A stretch of DNA of 64,000 bases from Megasphaera_A sueciensis (GTDB lineage Bacteria > Bacillota > Negativicutes > Veillonellales > Megasphaeraceae): assembly GCF_050219315.1 (NCBI RefSeq), contig NZ_CP116939.1, positions 2,108,001 to 2,172,000 of the forward strand, given 5' to 3'. The position numbers and the translations under genes are program-made. Positions 17,527-26,209 of this stretch are shown piece after piece (positions within the stretch are counted from its first letter, which is position 1; the number at the start of each line of letters is the position of its first letter). The notes under the pieces are model-generated. The model did not search any database and was not told where the DNA came from. It saw only the letters and a list, made by a program, of their open reading frames with translations.

Positions 17527-17614
17527 TTTATTGCATTTTACATAATCATAAAAGAACGTAAAAAATGCAATAAAATAATTACATTTTGTGCAATATAAAC
17601 TACATTTCGTGCAA
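17527..17614 (+). promoter_or_regulatory. Cluster of TTGCA-type inverted and direct repeats
   Basis: In the 593-bp gap before the phosphoesterase gene, TTTATTGCATTTT (17527-17539) and AAAATGCAATAAA (17562-17574) form a perfect 13-bp inverted repeat. TACATTTTGTGCAA (17580-17593) and TACATTTCGTGCAA (17601-17614) form a direct repeat of period 21, two helical turns. All contain TTGCA or its complement. A TATAAT follows at 17666-17671. This looks like a multi-site operator. The rest of the gap shows nothing clear. Confidence 0.5.
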
Positions 17615-17834
17615 CGCACAAAAAAATGATTTATATTTGCATGTAAAATAAATAAAATACCATAATATAATTAACGGAAATACGTATAGAAAGGTGATAA
17701 AATAAAGTTTTTATATGGCAGGGGGGAAGAAGCATAGTGAAATAATGTAAAAAAACATAGAAAGAACATAGAGGAGAAATAAGAAGGCGATATTAATATT
17801 GAGGCAGTTACAAGTGAATAGGAGAATTGACATT

Positions 17835-19187
17835 ATGAAAAAATCGAAGAAATTATCTAGACGAGCCTTTCTTAAAGGGGCGGCTATAGGTGGATTGACA
17901 TTAGCGGCAGCGGCAATAGATGGATCTTTTTCATTTTCTAATCGCGTGATTGCAGCGGGATTAGAAAACGGACAAAATATACAGCCTTTATGGAAGGCAG
18001 GAAGTCGTAAGAATAAGATTATTGTTGTTAGTGATTTACATTTTGGTATTGATGATAGCTTTGCTGAAAATGTTCACAACAGAGCTCTTTTTATTGAGTT
18101 TTTAGGACGGCTGCAGCAGACTGCAGATATAAGAGAGCTCGTTATTGCCGGGGATTTTCTTGATGAATGGTTTTTACCGTTGACGTATGGGCCGATAACA
18201 GATTTTCAAACATTTTTTCTCCAAGTAGCAAAAAATAATCAAGGTGTCATTGATGAACTGAATAATGTTATGAAAAAAGGTATTAAGCTGGTTTATGTAA
18301 TAGGCAATCATGACATGAATATGGAAATAGGAATTTTGAAATATTTGCTTCCTGGAATTATTCAAACACGGGATGCAAAGGGATTGGGACGATATGTTAC
18401 AGGTGACCGCAAAGAAATTGTTATTGAACACTGTCACCGCTATGATCCGTATTCCGCACCGGACAGGGTATCTAATAAAGAATTATGCAGAAGTGATGAT
18501 ACTATGTATCCGCCTGGATATTTTTATGCCCGGGTGGGAACTAGCTGGGTTATAGAAAATAAGCCCCAAATTAAAAAGAACTATCCTGTGATGACTAAAA
18601 TGCCGAATTCGTCTAACGTCGATCAAATGGGTGCCTACGCTTATGCAAAAACATTGGAAACATTATTTAACAGAATTACAGAAAAAAGTAATTTTGAGGA
18701 TAAGATATTTAAGCTGAAAACGTGTGGTTTTAATGGCAGTTATTCATTAAAAGACATGTATCCTGTTGAACAGCCGGATGGGACGATTTCTGCGCCTGTA
18801 TTGTTCCGGAATTTTCAGCGCTATTGGGATGAACGGCAGAAAATGAATGATGTATGGGTTAAAACTCCCTTTTTAGAAGCCGGAACCGAGGCGGGAACTG
18901 AAACAAAAAAATATTTTTACAAATGTGCTAAAAAGCAATATCTAGAACGGAATGAAGGTTCTTTTGATGTCGTTGTTTTTGGACATACGCATATTCCGGA
19001 TTTTCAACAGGACGGGAAAAAATTCTATGTTAATTCAGGCACCTGGGTTGACCATAATTCCGATTATCCACCGGCAACGAGAACCTTTGCGGTAATAGAA
19101 ACTGGAATTACGAATAATGTTGCTTTATATGAATATACAGAAGCGGGTACGCTGGATGATTTGTCTGTAAAAGTTAAAAATAATTAA
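17835..19187 (+). CDS. Tat-exported metallophosphoesterase
   Basis: A calcineurin-like phosphoesterase sent across the inner membrane folded. The N-terminus has a twin-arginine signal (SRRAFLKGAAIGGLTLAAAA). The five metal motifs are present: VSDLHFG, GDFLDEW, GNHDMN, an intervening His (EHCHRYDPY) and VFGHTHIPDF. ATG 17835 has AGGAG ten bases upstream; the frame is open to a TTG at 17799 but that would bury the signal. About 450 aa. A C-terminal NSGTWVDH stretch resembles that of UDP-diacylglucosamine pyrophosphatase relatives, but the substrate is unknown. It precedes an outer-membrane protein gene by 25 bp. Confidence 0.88.
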   Translation: MKKSKKLSRRAFLKGAAIGGLTLAAAAIDGSFSFSNRVIAAGLENGQNIQPLWKAGSRKNKIIVVSDLHFGIDDSFAENVHNRALFIEFLGRLQQTADIRELVIAGDFLDEWFLPLTYGPITDFQTFFLQVAKNNQGVIDELNNVMKKGIKLVYVIGNHDMNMEIGILKYLLPGIIQTRDAKGLGRYVTGDRKEIVIEHCHRYDPYSAPDRVSNKELCRSDDTMYPPGYFYARVGTSWVIENKPQIKKNYPVMTKMPNSSNVDQMGAYAYAKTLETLFNRITEKSNFEDKIFKLKTCGFNGSYSLKDMYPVEQPDGTISAPVLFRNFQRYWDERQKMNDVWVKTPFLEAGTEAGTETKKYFYKCAKKQYLERNEGSFDVVVFGHTHIPDFQQDGKKFYVNSGTWVDHNSDYPPATRTFAVIETGITNNVALYEYTEAGTLDDLSVKVKNN

Positions 19188-19212
19188 ATTCAATAATTAA
19201 GCGGGGAAGATA

Positions 19213-20076
19213 ATGATGGTACGGCATATAGGCAGGATATACAGTTTAGTGTTGCTGATTGCAATGTTGTCAGGGGCAGCCCTGGCTGCTGAAACAAGTA
19301 CAATACAGAGTGATACGAAGGAAATCGGGACTGGTATCACAAAAAAAGAAAATATAAGGGGGGAAAAGAAAAACAAAAATGAAATTATCTGCGAAGCCCG
19401 ATATGTTATGCCAAAATTAAATTTAACGGTAAATACGGGAAAAACGACTGGCGGACAGAGAGAAACAATTAATTTCAGAGACACATTAGGGATAGAAAAC
19501 TCTAACGTCCCTGAATTTAAACTTACATGGGGGAAATTCGATTTTGATTATATCCATGTTCGCCAAACAGGAGATACTCATTTGGCTGATTCTTTTGTTT
19601 ATCAGGGGGTTGAGTTTACCGATGCGAATCTTCATAGTGTTTTAGAATTAGATTATATTGCCGTAAATTGGAAACAGAAAATTTGGGAAAAAAATCGTGT
19701 TGAACTTTACGGTGGAGCCGGTCTGCGCATGTATTATATGTATACATCCGTAGCAGCCACGGCAAATCCAGGAATAAATATAAAAAGTTCAGATGTACTT
19801 TTCCGGGTTGCACCTACTTTAAATTTGAGTGTACATGCATACCTTGATGCACAGAAGAGGCTTATGTTTTTCAGTGATTTTGCGGGAATAACGATGGGAC
19901 ACTATGGGTATTTATATGATTACGAAGCAGGCATAAGTTATAACGCATACCGAAATTTCAGTATAGCAGGTGGATATCGGGTTATTAATATGAATGCTGA
20001 TTTGAGTGTAAATGATGATGATAGACCTATGTATCGGCTGCGTGGTCCGTATTTCAGTATAGCATATCATTTTTAA
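19213..20076 (+). CDS. Outer-membrane beta-barrel-like protein
   Basis: A 287-aa secreted protein with signal peptide (SLVLLIAMLSGAALA). A Lys/Glu-rich linker is followed by alternating hydrophobic/polar strands (FKLTWGKFDFDYIHV, LYGGAGLRMYYMY, FSIAGGYRVINM), ending YFSIAYHF. The terminal aromatic Phe and strand pattern are typical of barrels inserted by BamA, so the cell should have an outer membrane. It is probably co-transcribed with the Tat phosphoesterase. No named family is recognised. Confidence 0.8.
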   Translation: MMVRHIGRIYSLVLLIAMLSGAALAAETSTIQSDTKEIGTGITKKENIRGEKKNKNEIICEARYVMPKLNLTVNTGKTTGGQRETINFRDTLGIENSNVPEFKLTWGKFDFDYIHVRQTGDTHLADSFVYQGVEFTDANLHSVLELDYIAVNWKQKIWEKNRVELYGGAGLRMYYMYTSVAATANPGINIKSSDVLFRVAPTLNLSVHAYLDAQKRLMFFSDFAGITMGHYGYLYDYEAGISYNAYRNFSIAGGYRVINMNADLSVNDDDRPMYRLRGPYFSIAYHF

Positions 20077-20256
20077 AGCATGCATATAGTACTTAGAGAC
20101 AGATATTTGGATCAAATAATACGTATCAAATTATGCATTAAATGAAAATGTTGAGGGTATGAAATATATATATATACTAGTTGTCTGATTTTGTTATACG
20201 ATGTAAACTTAAACTATATTCAAATTATACGCCACTTTATATGAAGGAGAATATAG

Positions 20257-20997
20257 ATGAATAGTATTCAGATTGCCGTTTGTGATAATGAACCAAAAGA
20301 TAGGGATATGGTGAAACTCTATTTGCAGCAGTATTTACAAGAAAAAGGACGGCAGATGGTAGAGATTCTTACATATAATAATGGCTTTGATTTACTGGAA
20401 AACTTGAATAAACGTTATTTTGATATTGTTTTATTAGATATTTTGATGCCGGGAATTTCGGGAATAGAAGTAGCTGGTATCATTGGGAAATTGTATCCGC
20501 AGACAAAAATTGTTTTTTTGACAAGCAGCCGAGACTATGCTATTGAGGCATTTTCTGTTCAAGCGGTGCATTATTTGATAAAACCCTTTCAAAAAAAAAC
20601 TTTTAATGAAGCCGTGGACAGAGCATTTTGGGAGATAAAACGGAAGGATACAAAACAAATTTCTGTTAAATTAAGTGGTGGTGTTGTTACGAAGATAGAT
20701 ATTGAAGAGATAGACTATATCGAAAACTACGCACATGAGCAAAATTTGTATCTAAAACGAGGTAAAAAAATAGTAGCAAGACAATCATTGTCTTTTTTTC
20801 TGGAAGCTTTGGAATTGCTGGCACCAGACCAATTTATTCAGCCCTGTAAAGGGTATTTGGTTAATATGAAAGCGATTCGGATGGTACAGCAAGATGGAAT
20901 AGAGCTTATTTCTGGTATAAAAATCCCTATTGCCAGAAATAATTTCCGGATTATACGGGATGCTTATTTTGATTTTGGTTTTGCCAGTCATACATAG
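20257..20997 (+). CDS. LytTR-type response regulator (AgrA/LytR-like)
   Basis: A 246-aa response regulator. The receiver domain has the acidic pair near DNEPK, the phospho-Asp in IVLLDILMPGISG and Lys in HYLIKPF. The C-terminal half is a LytTR DNA-binding domain (IDYIENYAHEQNLYLKRGKK, FIQPCKGYLVNMKAIRMV). GGAGAATATAG precedes ATG 20257. Its kinase is the next gene, 21 bp on. Targets usually include its own operon or peptide-signalling genes; no peptide gene is visible here. Confidence 0.93.
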   Translation: MNSIQIAVCDNEPKDRDMVKLYLQQYLQEKGRQMVEILTYNNGFDLLENLNKRYFDIVLLDILMPGISGIEVAGIIGKLYPQTKIVFLTSSRDYAIEAFSVQAVHYLIKPFQKKTFNEAVDRAFWEIKRKDTKQISVKLSGGVVTKIDIEEIDYIENYAHEQNLYLKRGKKIVARQSLSFFLEALELLAPDQFIQPCKGYLVNMKAIRMVQQDGIELISGIKIPIARNNFRIIRDAYFDFGFASHT

Positions 20998-21018
20998 AAT
21001 ATTACGGAGAAACCAAAC

Positions 21019-22293
21019 ATGAATACCTTTATCCTTTTGAATTTTGCACGAGGACTTTCTACTGCTTTTTTATTATATGTGTTGCTTTTTATATTGGCCC
21101 AGCCCAAATATGGCCGTAAGGTTAATACATTCATTGTAATCCTGCTAGTTACTATTGGGGGCGTTATCGATTTTTGGTTTTATCAAACCGCTGATTTTAC
21201 GAATTTAACAAAAACACTAATTGTTTTTTATCTACTTCAATTTGCTGTGTTAAAACCTTTTTTTAAAGATAGCTGGCTGCAATGGATTTTTTGCTACGTT
21301 ACCGTGATTAACCTGCATAGTTGTATTTTAATTATTAGTTTTTTGTGGTCGCATTTTTTACCTTACCCTTATATTACTACTATTTTTGGACGTATTTTTT
21401 TGTTGGGGATTACTATTTGGCTAGTCCAATATTATCTTAAACCGCAATGTCTCAAACTGGTAAATTATTGGGCACGATTTTCTTTTGTGGTAGTAATTAT
21501 CTGTTGTAATTATATTTATTATTTTTTGCACACAAAAGATATGGTTCAAGATATGGCTGTTGATTGTATTCCACTTTTATTATTGGTTATTTTGACAATC
21601 ATTGTGTATTGTTCTATCTTTTGGGCAATGAAGGATATTATTGGTCTTTATTTTTTGCAGGAAGAAAAGTTTCTTATAGAACAGCAAGCCAAAGCTTTTG
21701 AATTACAACTGGCAAACTATAATCGTTTTGTGGAACAAGCACGGCAAACCCAGCATGATTTGCATCATCATAATGCGGTACTGGGACAATATTTGGCAGG
21801 AAAATATATTGAAGAAGCGAAACAGTATTTGCAGGACTGTGAAAAGATAATTATTTACAGCAATATTAAACGGTATTGCCGTAATCAGGCAGCTAATGCT
21901 GTGCTTTTTTTATATGCTTCTCGGATACAGGAATTAGGTGTTTCTTATAAAGTTGATACGGATATACCGGACAATATCCCATTAACATCACCCGAAACAG
22001 GGGCATTACTTGCTAATGTTTTGGAAAATGCAATGGAGAGTTGTCAGCGTTCTCTTATACAAAATTGTTTTATTAAAGTTATAGCTGAAGTGAAAGATGA
22101 AAAATTATTTATCCAGATTTCCAATACATCTACCGTACCTGTTATTTTTGAGAACGATATGCCTCAATCTTTGAAAAATGAGGGAGGTATGGGAACTAGA
22201 AGTATACGATATATTGTTGAAAAGTATAGTGGCAGTATACGGTTTAAAGTTGAAAACGGCATATTTTTGACGCAAATAATCATACCTTTATAA
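21019..22293 (+). CDS. GHKL-type sensor histidine kinase (AgrC-like)
   Basis: A 424-aa membrane kinase. The first 210 residues hold about six hydrophobic segments. A coiled-coil-like stretch follows, then the phospho-His box QTQHDLHHHNAVLGQYL and a GHKL ATPase domain (LLANVLENAMESC, GGMGTRSIRYIVEKYSG). It pairs with the LytTR regulator upstream. The multi-spanning sensor and H-box match the AgrC/ComD class that senses small peptides, but no signal-peptide or maturation gene was found nearby. Confidence 0.92.
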   Translation: MNTFILLNFARGLSTAFLLYVLLFILAQPKYGRKVNTFIVILLVTIGGVIDFWFYQTADFTNLTKTLIVFYLLQFAVLKPFFKDSWLQWIFCYVTVINLHSCILIISFLWSHFLPYPYITTIFGRIFLLGITIWLVQYYLKPQCLKLVNYWARFSFVVVIICCNYIYYFLHTKDMVQDMAVDCIPLLLLVILTIIVYCSIFWAMKDIIGLYFLQEEKFLIEQQAKAFELQLANYNRFVEQARQTQHDLHHHNAVLGQYLAGKYIEEAKQYLQDCEKIIIYSNIKRYCRNQAANAVLFLYASRIQELGVSYKVDTDIPDNIPLTSPETGALLANVLENAMESCQRSLIQNCFIKVIAEVKDEKLFIQISNTSTVPVIFENDMPQSLKNEGGMGTRSIRYIVEKYSGSIRFKVENGIFLTQIIIPL

Positions 22294-22324
22294 TAAGATA
22301 TTATGGTAACATTATAAAAGTAAA

Positions 22325-22358
22325 AAAGAACGTCTTACAGATGTAAGGCGCTCTTTCT
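22325..22358. terminator. Bidirectional terminator between kinase and E3 genes
   Basis: A near-perfect stem: AAAGA, CG and CTTAC (22325-22338) against GTAAG, CG and TCTTT (22343-22356), with A-rich and T-rich edges on the two sides. It serves convergent genes. Confidence 0.75.
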
Positions 22359-22366
22359 GCCGCGGT

Positions 22367-23782
22367 TTATTTCTTTTTAGGCGGCCAGTGAATCGAATTT
22401 CCAAAAACGGCCTCTGCGGCTTCCCCTAATGCTTCCCCCACGGTCGGATGAGCCCATACGGTACTCGTAAATTCATCCACCGTCGCTTCCAGCCGGATAG
22501 CAATCGCAGCCGCTGCAATCAAATCCGTCGCCCGCGGCCCGTAAATATGAACGCCGAGTATCTGTCCGTATTTGGCATCGGCCAGAATCTTGATCATGCC
22601 TTTGCCGCCGGCTTCTATTAACGCCTTGCCGTTGCCAGACAAGGAGAATGTACCGCAGCGGTAGGCAATCCCTTGCTCCTGCAGTTCTTCTTCCTTCCTC
22701 CCGACGCTGGCAACTTCCGGTTCCAGATAGATGCAGGAAGGAACCGTTTCTGCATGGTAGCTGTCCCGCCCGGTCATAATGTGATTGACGGCAGCGATCC
22801 CCTGGGCCGAAGCGGCATGTGCCAGCATCAGCTTGCCGTTGCAGTCTCCAATGGCATATATGCCGGGGACATTCGTCTGGAAATGGTCGTCGGTCACAAC
22901 CTTTCCGCAATTGAGGACGATTCCGGCTTCTTCCAGTCCGATACCTTGGGTCATGGCTCGGCGTCCTACACACATCAATACCTTTTCCCCTTCTACCGTC
23001 TGGGCCTGTCCCTGGTAATTCATATGGACCGTATAAGAGGCGCCGGCTTGTTCGATGGATTCTACCCGGGCGTCGGTCAGGATGGCGATTCCCCTGGCTT
23101 CGAGATCGGCCCGGACCATGCGGGTAATTTCTGCATCAATAGGAGGCAGGATCCTCGGCAGTGCTTCCACAATGGTACATTTCGTTCCCAGCGAAGCAAA
23201 GAGAGAGGCAAATTCAATTCCGATCACCCCACCGCCGATAATGACGAAGCTCTTGGGTATTTCGGTTAATGCCAACGTCCCCGTGCTATCGATCACTCCC
23301 GGAAGATCGGCTCCGGGAATCGGGATGCGTACCGGTTCAGAACCGACAGCCAAAATAATACAGTCAGCCGTAAGCGTTTTACTGCCGACCTGTATTGTAT
23401 GGGCATCTTTGACAATTCCCCGGCCGCGGTACACGGCAACGCCGTTGGCTTTCAAAAGGCCTTCCACACCACCAACCAATGTTTTTACAATAGAACCTTT
23501 ATATTGCTGCGCTTTAGCCCAATCGACATCCATACCGGAAACAGTGATGCCTAATTTAGCCGATTGTTCTTTGATGGCACTGAACGTAGAACTTACATGG
23601 ATCAGCGCCTTCGTGGGGATACAGCCGACATTGAGGCAGGTACCGCCGACTTTATCGGCTTCGATAAGGGAAACCTTAGCTCCCATTTGGGCAGCCTTGA
23701 TAGCCGTGACATATCCGCCGGGGCCTGCTCCGACAATAAGGATGCTCTTTTTTATTTGCGGCATCGTAAGATTAGTTGCCAT
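22367..23782 (-). CDS. acoL: Dihydrolipoamide dehydrogenase (E3)
   Basis: A 471-aa FAD disulfide oxidoreductase that reoxidises the lipoyl arm of E2 with NAD. It shows the FAD motif IVGAGPGGYVTA, the redox disulfide GGTCLNVGCIPTKAL, the NAD motif IIGGGVIGIEFA, the second FAD motif GIYAIGDCNG and the C-terminal HAHPTVGEALGEA-type motif with catalytic His (WAHPTVGEA). AGGAGGTAA precedes the start. It is the last gene of the leftward E1alpha-E1beta-E2-E3 operon. Base composition is much more GC-rich than E1 or the other flanking genes (for example 33 of 60 bases at 22681-22740). Confidence 0.93.
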   Translation of the reverse strand: MATNLTMPQIKKSILIVGAGPGGYVTAIKAAQMGAKVSLIEADKVGGTCLNVGCIPTKALIHVSSTFSAIKEQSAKLGITVSGMDVDWAKAQQYKGSIVKTLVGGVEGLLKANGVAVYRGRGIVKDAHTIQVGSKTLTADCIILAVGSEPVRIPIPGADLPGVIDSTGTLALTEIPKSFVIIGGGVIGIEFASLFASLGTKCTIVEALPRILPPIDAEITRMVRADLEARGIAILTDARVESIEQAGASYTVHMNYQGQAQTVEGEKVLMCVGRRAMTQGIGLEEAGIVLNCGKVVTDDHFQTNVPGIYAIGDCNGKLMLAHAASAQGIAAVNHIMTGRDSYHAETVPSCIYLEPEVASVGRKEEELQEQGIAYRCGTFSLSGNGKALIEAGGKGMIKILADAKYGQILGVHIYGPRATDLIAAAAIAIRLEATVDEFTSTVWAHPTVGEALGEAAEAVFGNSIHWPPKKK

Positions 23783-23813
23783 GAAAAATTACCTCCTAAT
23801 GGTTAAATAGAAA

Positions 23814-23840
23814 AGTGTCCCTCCCGGGAGAAGGACACCT
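23814..23840 (-). terminator. Hairpin between E2 and E3 genes
   Basis: On the minus strand GTGTCC (complement of 23833-23838) pairs with GGACAC (complement of 23815-23820), followed by TTTTC. It could attenuate E3 relative to E2 or be a partial terminator. Confidence 0.5.
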
Positions 23841-23854
23841 CCCCAGTATTTCTA

Positions 23855-25189
23855 TTAGAGTAACAATAACGGATTTTCCAAATATTCGCGGAGCCGCGAT
23901 GTGATTAATCCGGCTAACGCTCCGTCTACTACCCGGTGATCATATCCCAGAATGATATTCATCATCGGAGCGATCACAATCTTGCCATCTAGTACTACGG
24001 CTTTATCTACCGTGCGGCATACCCCGAGAATCGTGGCTTCCGGCGGATTGACGATCGGTGTAAAATGATCGCAGCCGTACATGCCCAGATTGCTGATGGT
24101 ACAGGTGCCGCCTGTCAGATCATCCGGCGACAGCGTATTATCACGAGCCGCCCGTGCCAGTTCGCCAACAGTCCGATGAATATCCATCAGCCCTTTATGA
24201 TTGGCATTCTTGATGACAGGCACGATGAGGCCTTTATCCACCGCAACGGCAACTCCCATATGAATCCCTTCGTTATGGACCAGATACCCGTCTACCAGAC
24301 TGTCGTTGGCTGCCGTATATTCTTCTAGAACTTTGCACATAGCTTTGATGATCAGGTCGGTAAAGGAGAATTTCTTGTCCATGGCAATGAAGGTGCTGCG
24401 CAGTTCCGTGGCCTTGGTCATATTGACTTCTACCGTATGATGGACATGCGGCGTATTTCTCCAGCAGTCTCCCAGGCGCTGGGCGATGACCTTGCGCATC
24501 CCTTTGAGCAGGACCCCGTTTTTCGGGGCCCCTTTACCTTCCGCTGTCCCCGCCGCCGGAGTAGCTGCCGCTGCCGGAACCGGTGCCGGAACAATTCCGG
24601 CGGCCGTAAGGATATCGTTCTTCATGATCCGTCCGTCGGCAGTTACCGTTTGGGTATCTACTCCCAGATCAGCCGCTACTTTAGCCGCAGTGGGAGAGAT
24701 ACGTACTTTTTCTTCTGCTTCAAACGCTTCCACATCCCGGCCTACGACCCGCCCGTTCGGACCGGTTCCGGAAACGAGGGCCAGATCGATGCCGGCTTCT
24801 TTCGCTAATGTACGAGCATACGGAGTCGCCAATACCCAGCCGCCGACAATCGTATGTTGCACCGGGCCGGCAACTGCTGCTGGAACCGGTGCCGCCGCTG
24901 CTTCTGGAGGAGCTGCCTCTGCTGCTGCCGAACCCCCCGGTACGGTTTCATCGGCTTGGCCGATATACCCCATTACGGCTTTTACCGGTCCGGCTTCGCC
25001 TTCCTGCATGACAATGGAAAGAAGAATGCCGTCTTCATGGGCTTCCACTATATTACTGATTTTATCTGTTTCAACTTCTACGACTTCATCACCCCTTTTT
25101 ACCGGGTCGCCTACTTTTTTAAGCCATTGCGAGACCGTTCCTTCTGTCATCGTCAGGCCCAATTGTGGCATCGTAAGTGCTGTCGCCAT
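23855..25189 (-). CDS. acoC: Dihydrolipoamide acetyltransferase (E2) with two peripheral-subunit-binding domains
   Basis: The 444-aa core of a 2-oxoacid/acetoin dehydrogenase complex. An N-terminal lipoyl domain has Lys in VETDKISNIVEAHEDG. An Ala/Pro linker follows, then a peripheral-subunit-binding domain (ATPYARTLAKEAGID, GTGPNGRVVGRDV) and a second, similar one (RISPTAAKVAADLGVD, ADGRIMKNDIL), another Ala/Pro linker, and the acyltransferase domain ending with the catalytic DHRVVDG. Two tandem binding domains are unusual. Like E3 it is GC-rich, unlike E1. AGGAGGTAATGATTA precedes the ATG. Confidence 0.92.
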   Translation of the reverse strand: MATALTMPQLGLTMTEGTVSQWLKKVGDPVKRGDEVVEVETDKISNIVEAHEDGILLSIVMQEGEAGPVKAVMGYIGQADETVPGGSAAAEAAPPEAAAAPVPAAVAGPVQHTIVGGWVLATPYARTLAKEAGIDLALVSGTGPNGRVVGRDVEAFEAEEKVRISPTAAKVAADLGVDTQTVTADGRIMKNDILTAAGIVPAPVPAAAATPAAGTAEGKGAPKNGVLLKGMRKVIAQRLGDCWRNTPHVHHTVEVNMTKATELRSTFIAMDKKFSFTDLIIKAMCKVLEEYTAANDSLVDGYLVHNEGIHMGVAVAVDKGLIVPVIKNANHKGLMDIHRTVGELARAARDNTLSPDDLTGGTCTISNLGMYGCDHFTPIVNPPEATILGVCRTVDKAVVLDGKIVIAPMMNIILGYDHRVVDGALAGLITSRLREYLENPLLLL

Positions 25190-25240
25190 TAATCATTACC
25201 TCCTGTTATAAGTTGTTAGGGGAAAGAATCTATTATGAGA

Positions 25241-26209
25241 TTAAAGTAATGTTTTTGCTGCTCTAAAAATATCTGCAGCATTAGGTAAAAATGCTTTTTC
25301 CAAATTAGGTGCAAATGGTATAGGCGTATTCAACGCGCATACTCGGATTACCGGACTATCCAACATATCAAATAATTCTTCATGAATATAGGCAGAAAGT
25401 TCACCTGCATAACTTCCTCTTTTGGTTTCTTCTGTCGTAATGATAACATGATGTGTTTTACTAATAGAATTGGCAATAAGTTCTTTGTCTAATGGATACA
25501 GTGAACGCGGATCAATTACTTCGGCACTAATTCCGGCATTTTCCAGTTTTTCAGAAGCCGTAATAGCTTCATAAACCATTTTTCCTGTAGCAATAATGGT
25601 AATATCATTGCCATGACGTTTTATATCACCTTTCCCCAAAGGAATCGGAGATAAATTATAAACATCTCCTTTTACAGCATAGAGTGCTTTGTGTTCTATC
25701 ATTATGACAGGATTATCATCGTCAATAGCCGAAAGCATAAGTCCAACGGCATCTTGAGGGGTGGATGGGTATACTACTTTTAAACCAGGAACATGTACAA
25801 GCCAGGCTTCCAATGATTGGGAATGTTGTGCAGCTGCGCTGACCCCAGCTCCACCAGGAAGACGCACAACCATTGGCAGTGAAATTTTACCACCGAACAT
25901 ATAACGCATCTTGGCCGATTGATTTACAAGTTGATCCATGGCAACCGTAACAAAGTCTCCCATCATAATTTCAGCAATAGGTCGCAGTCCTGTGGCGGCA
26001 GAGCCAATTGCCGTTCCGATAATAGCCCCTTCCGAGATGGGAGTATCACGAACTCGTTTTTCTCCAAATTCTTCAAACATACCGGAACTTACTCCGAAGC
26101 AGCCACCAAAAGCGCCTACATCTTCTCCCAAGAGATAAACATTGGGATTTTCCCTCATGCGAATACTCATGCCTTCTTTTAGTGCTTGTCCATAGGTCAT
26201 TGTTTTCAT
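25241..26209 (-). CDS. acoB: Thiamine-pyrophosphate dehydrogenase E1 beta (acetoin/pyruvate type)
   Basis: A 322-aa E1 beta chain of a branched TPP dehydrogenase. Typical stretches are YGQALKEGMSIRMRENPNV, LLGEDVGAFGG, RVRDTPISEGAIIGTAIG, MRYMFGGKISLPMVVRLPGG and AAQHSQSLEAW. The start ATG overlaps the E1 alpha stop (ATGA), so they are translationally coupled. It is AT-rich (17 of 60 bases GC at 25441-25500), in contrast to the following E2. Acetoin is favoured over pyruvate by the gene order and the divergent AcoR-like activator. Confidence 0.92.
   Translation of the reverse strand: MKTMTYGQALKEGMSIRMRENPNVYLLGEDVGAFGGCFGVSSGMFEEFGEKRVRDTPISEGAIIGTAIGSAATGLRPIAEIMMGDFVTVAMDQLVNQSAKMRYMFGGKISLPMVVRLPGGAGVSAAAQHSQSLEAWLVHVPGLKVVYPSTPQDAVGLMLSAIDDDNPVIMIEHKALYAVKGDVYNLSPIPLGKGDIKRHGNDITIIATGKMVYEAITASEKLENAGISAEVIDPRSLYPLDKELIANSISKTHHVIITTEETKRGSYAGELSAYIHEELFDMLDSPVIRVCALNTPIPFAPNLEKAFLPNAADIFRAAKTLL

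Noticed and set aside
23055..23810. 251-codon plus-strand open frame opposite E3 (and others opposite E2)
   Set aside because: Long antisense frames are expected in GC-rich genes; E3 on the minus strand has all its motifs.
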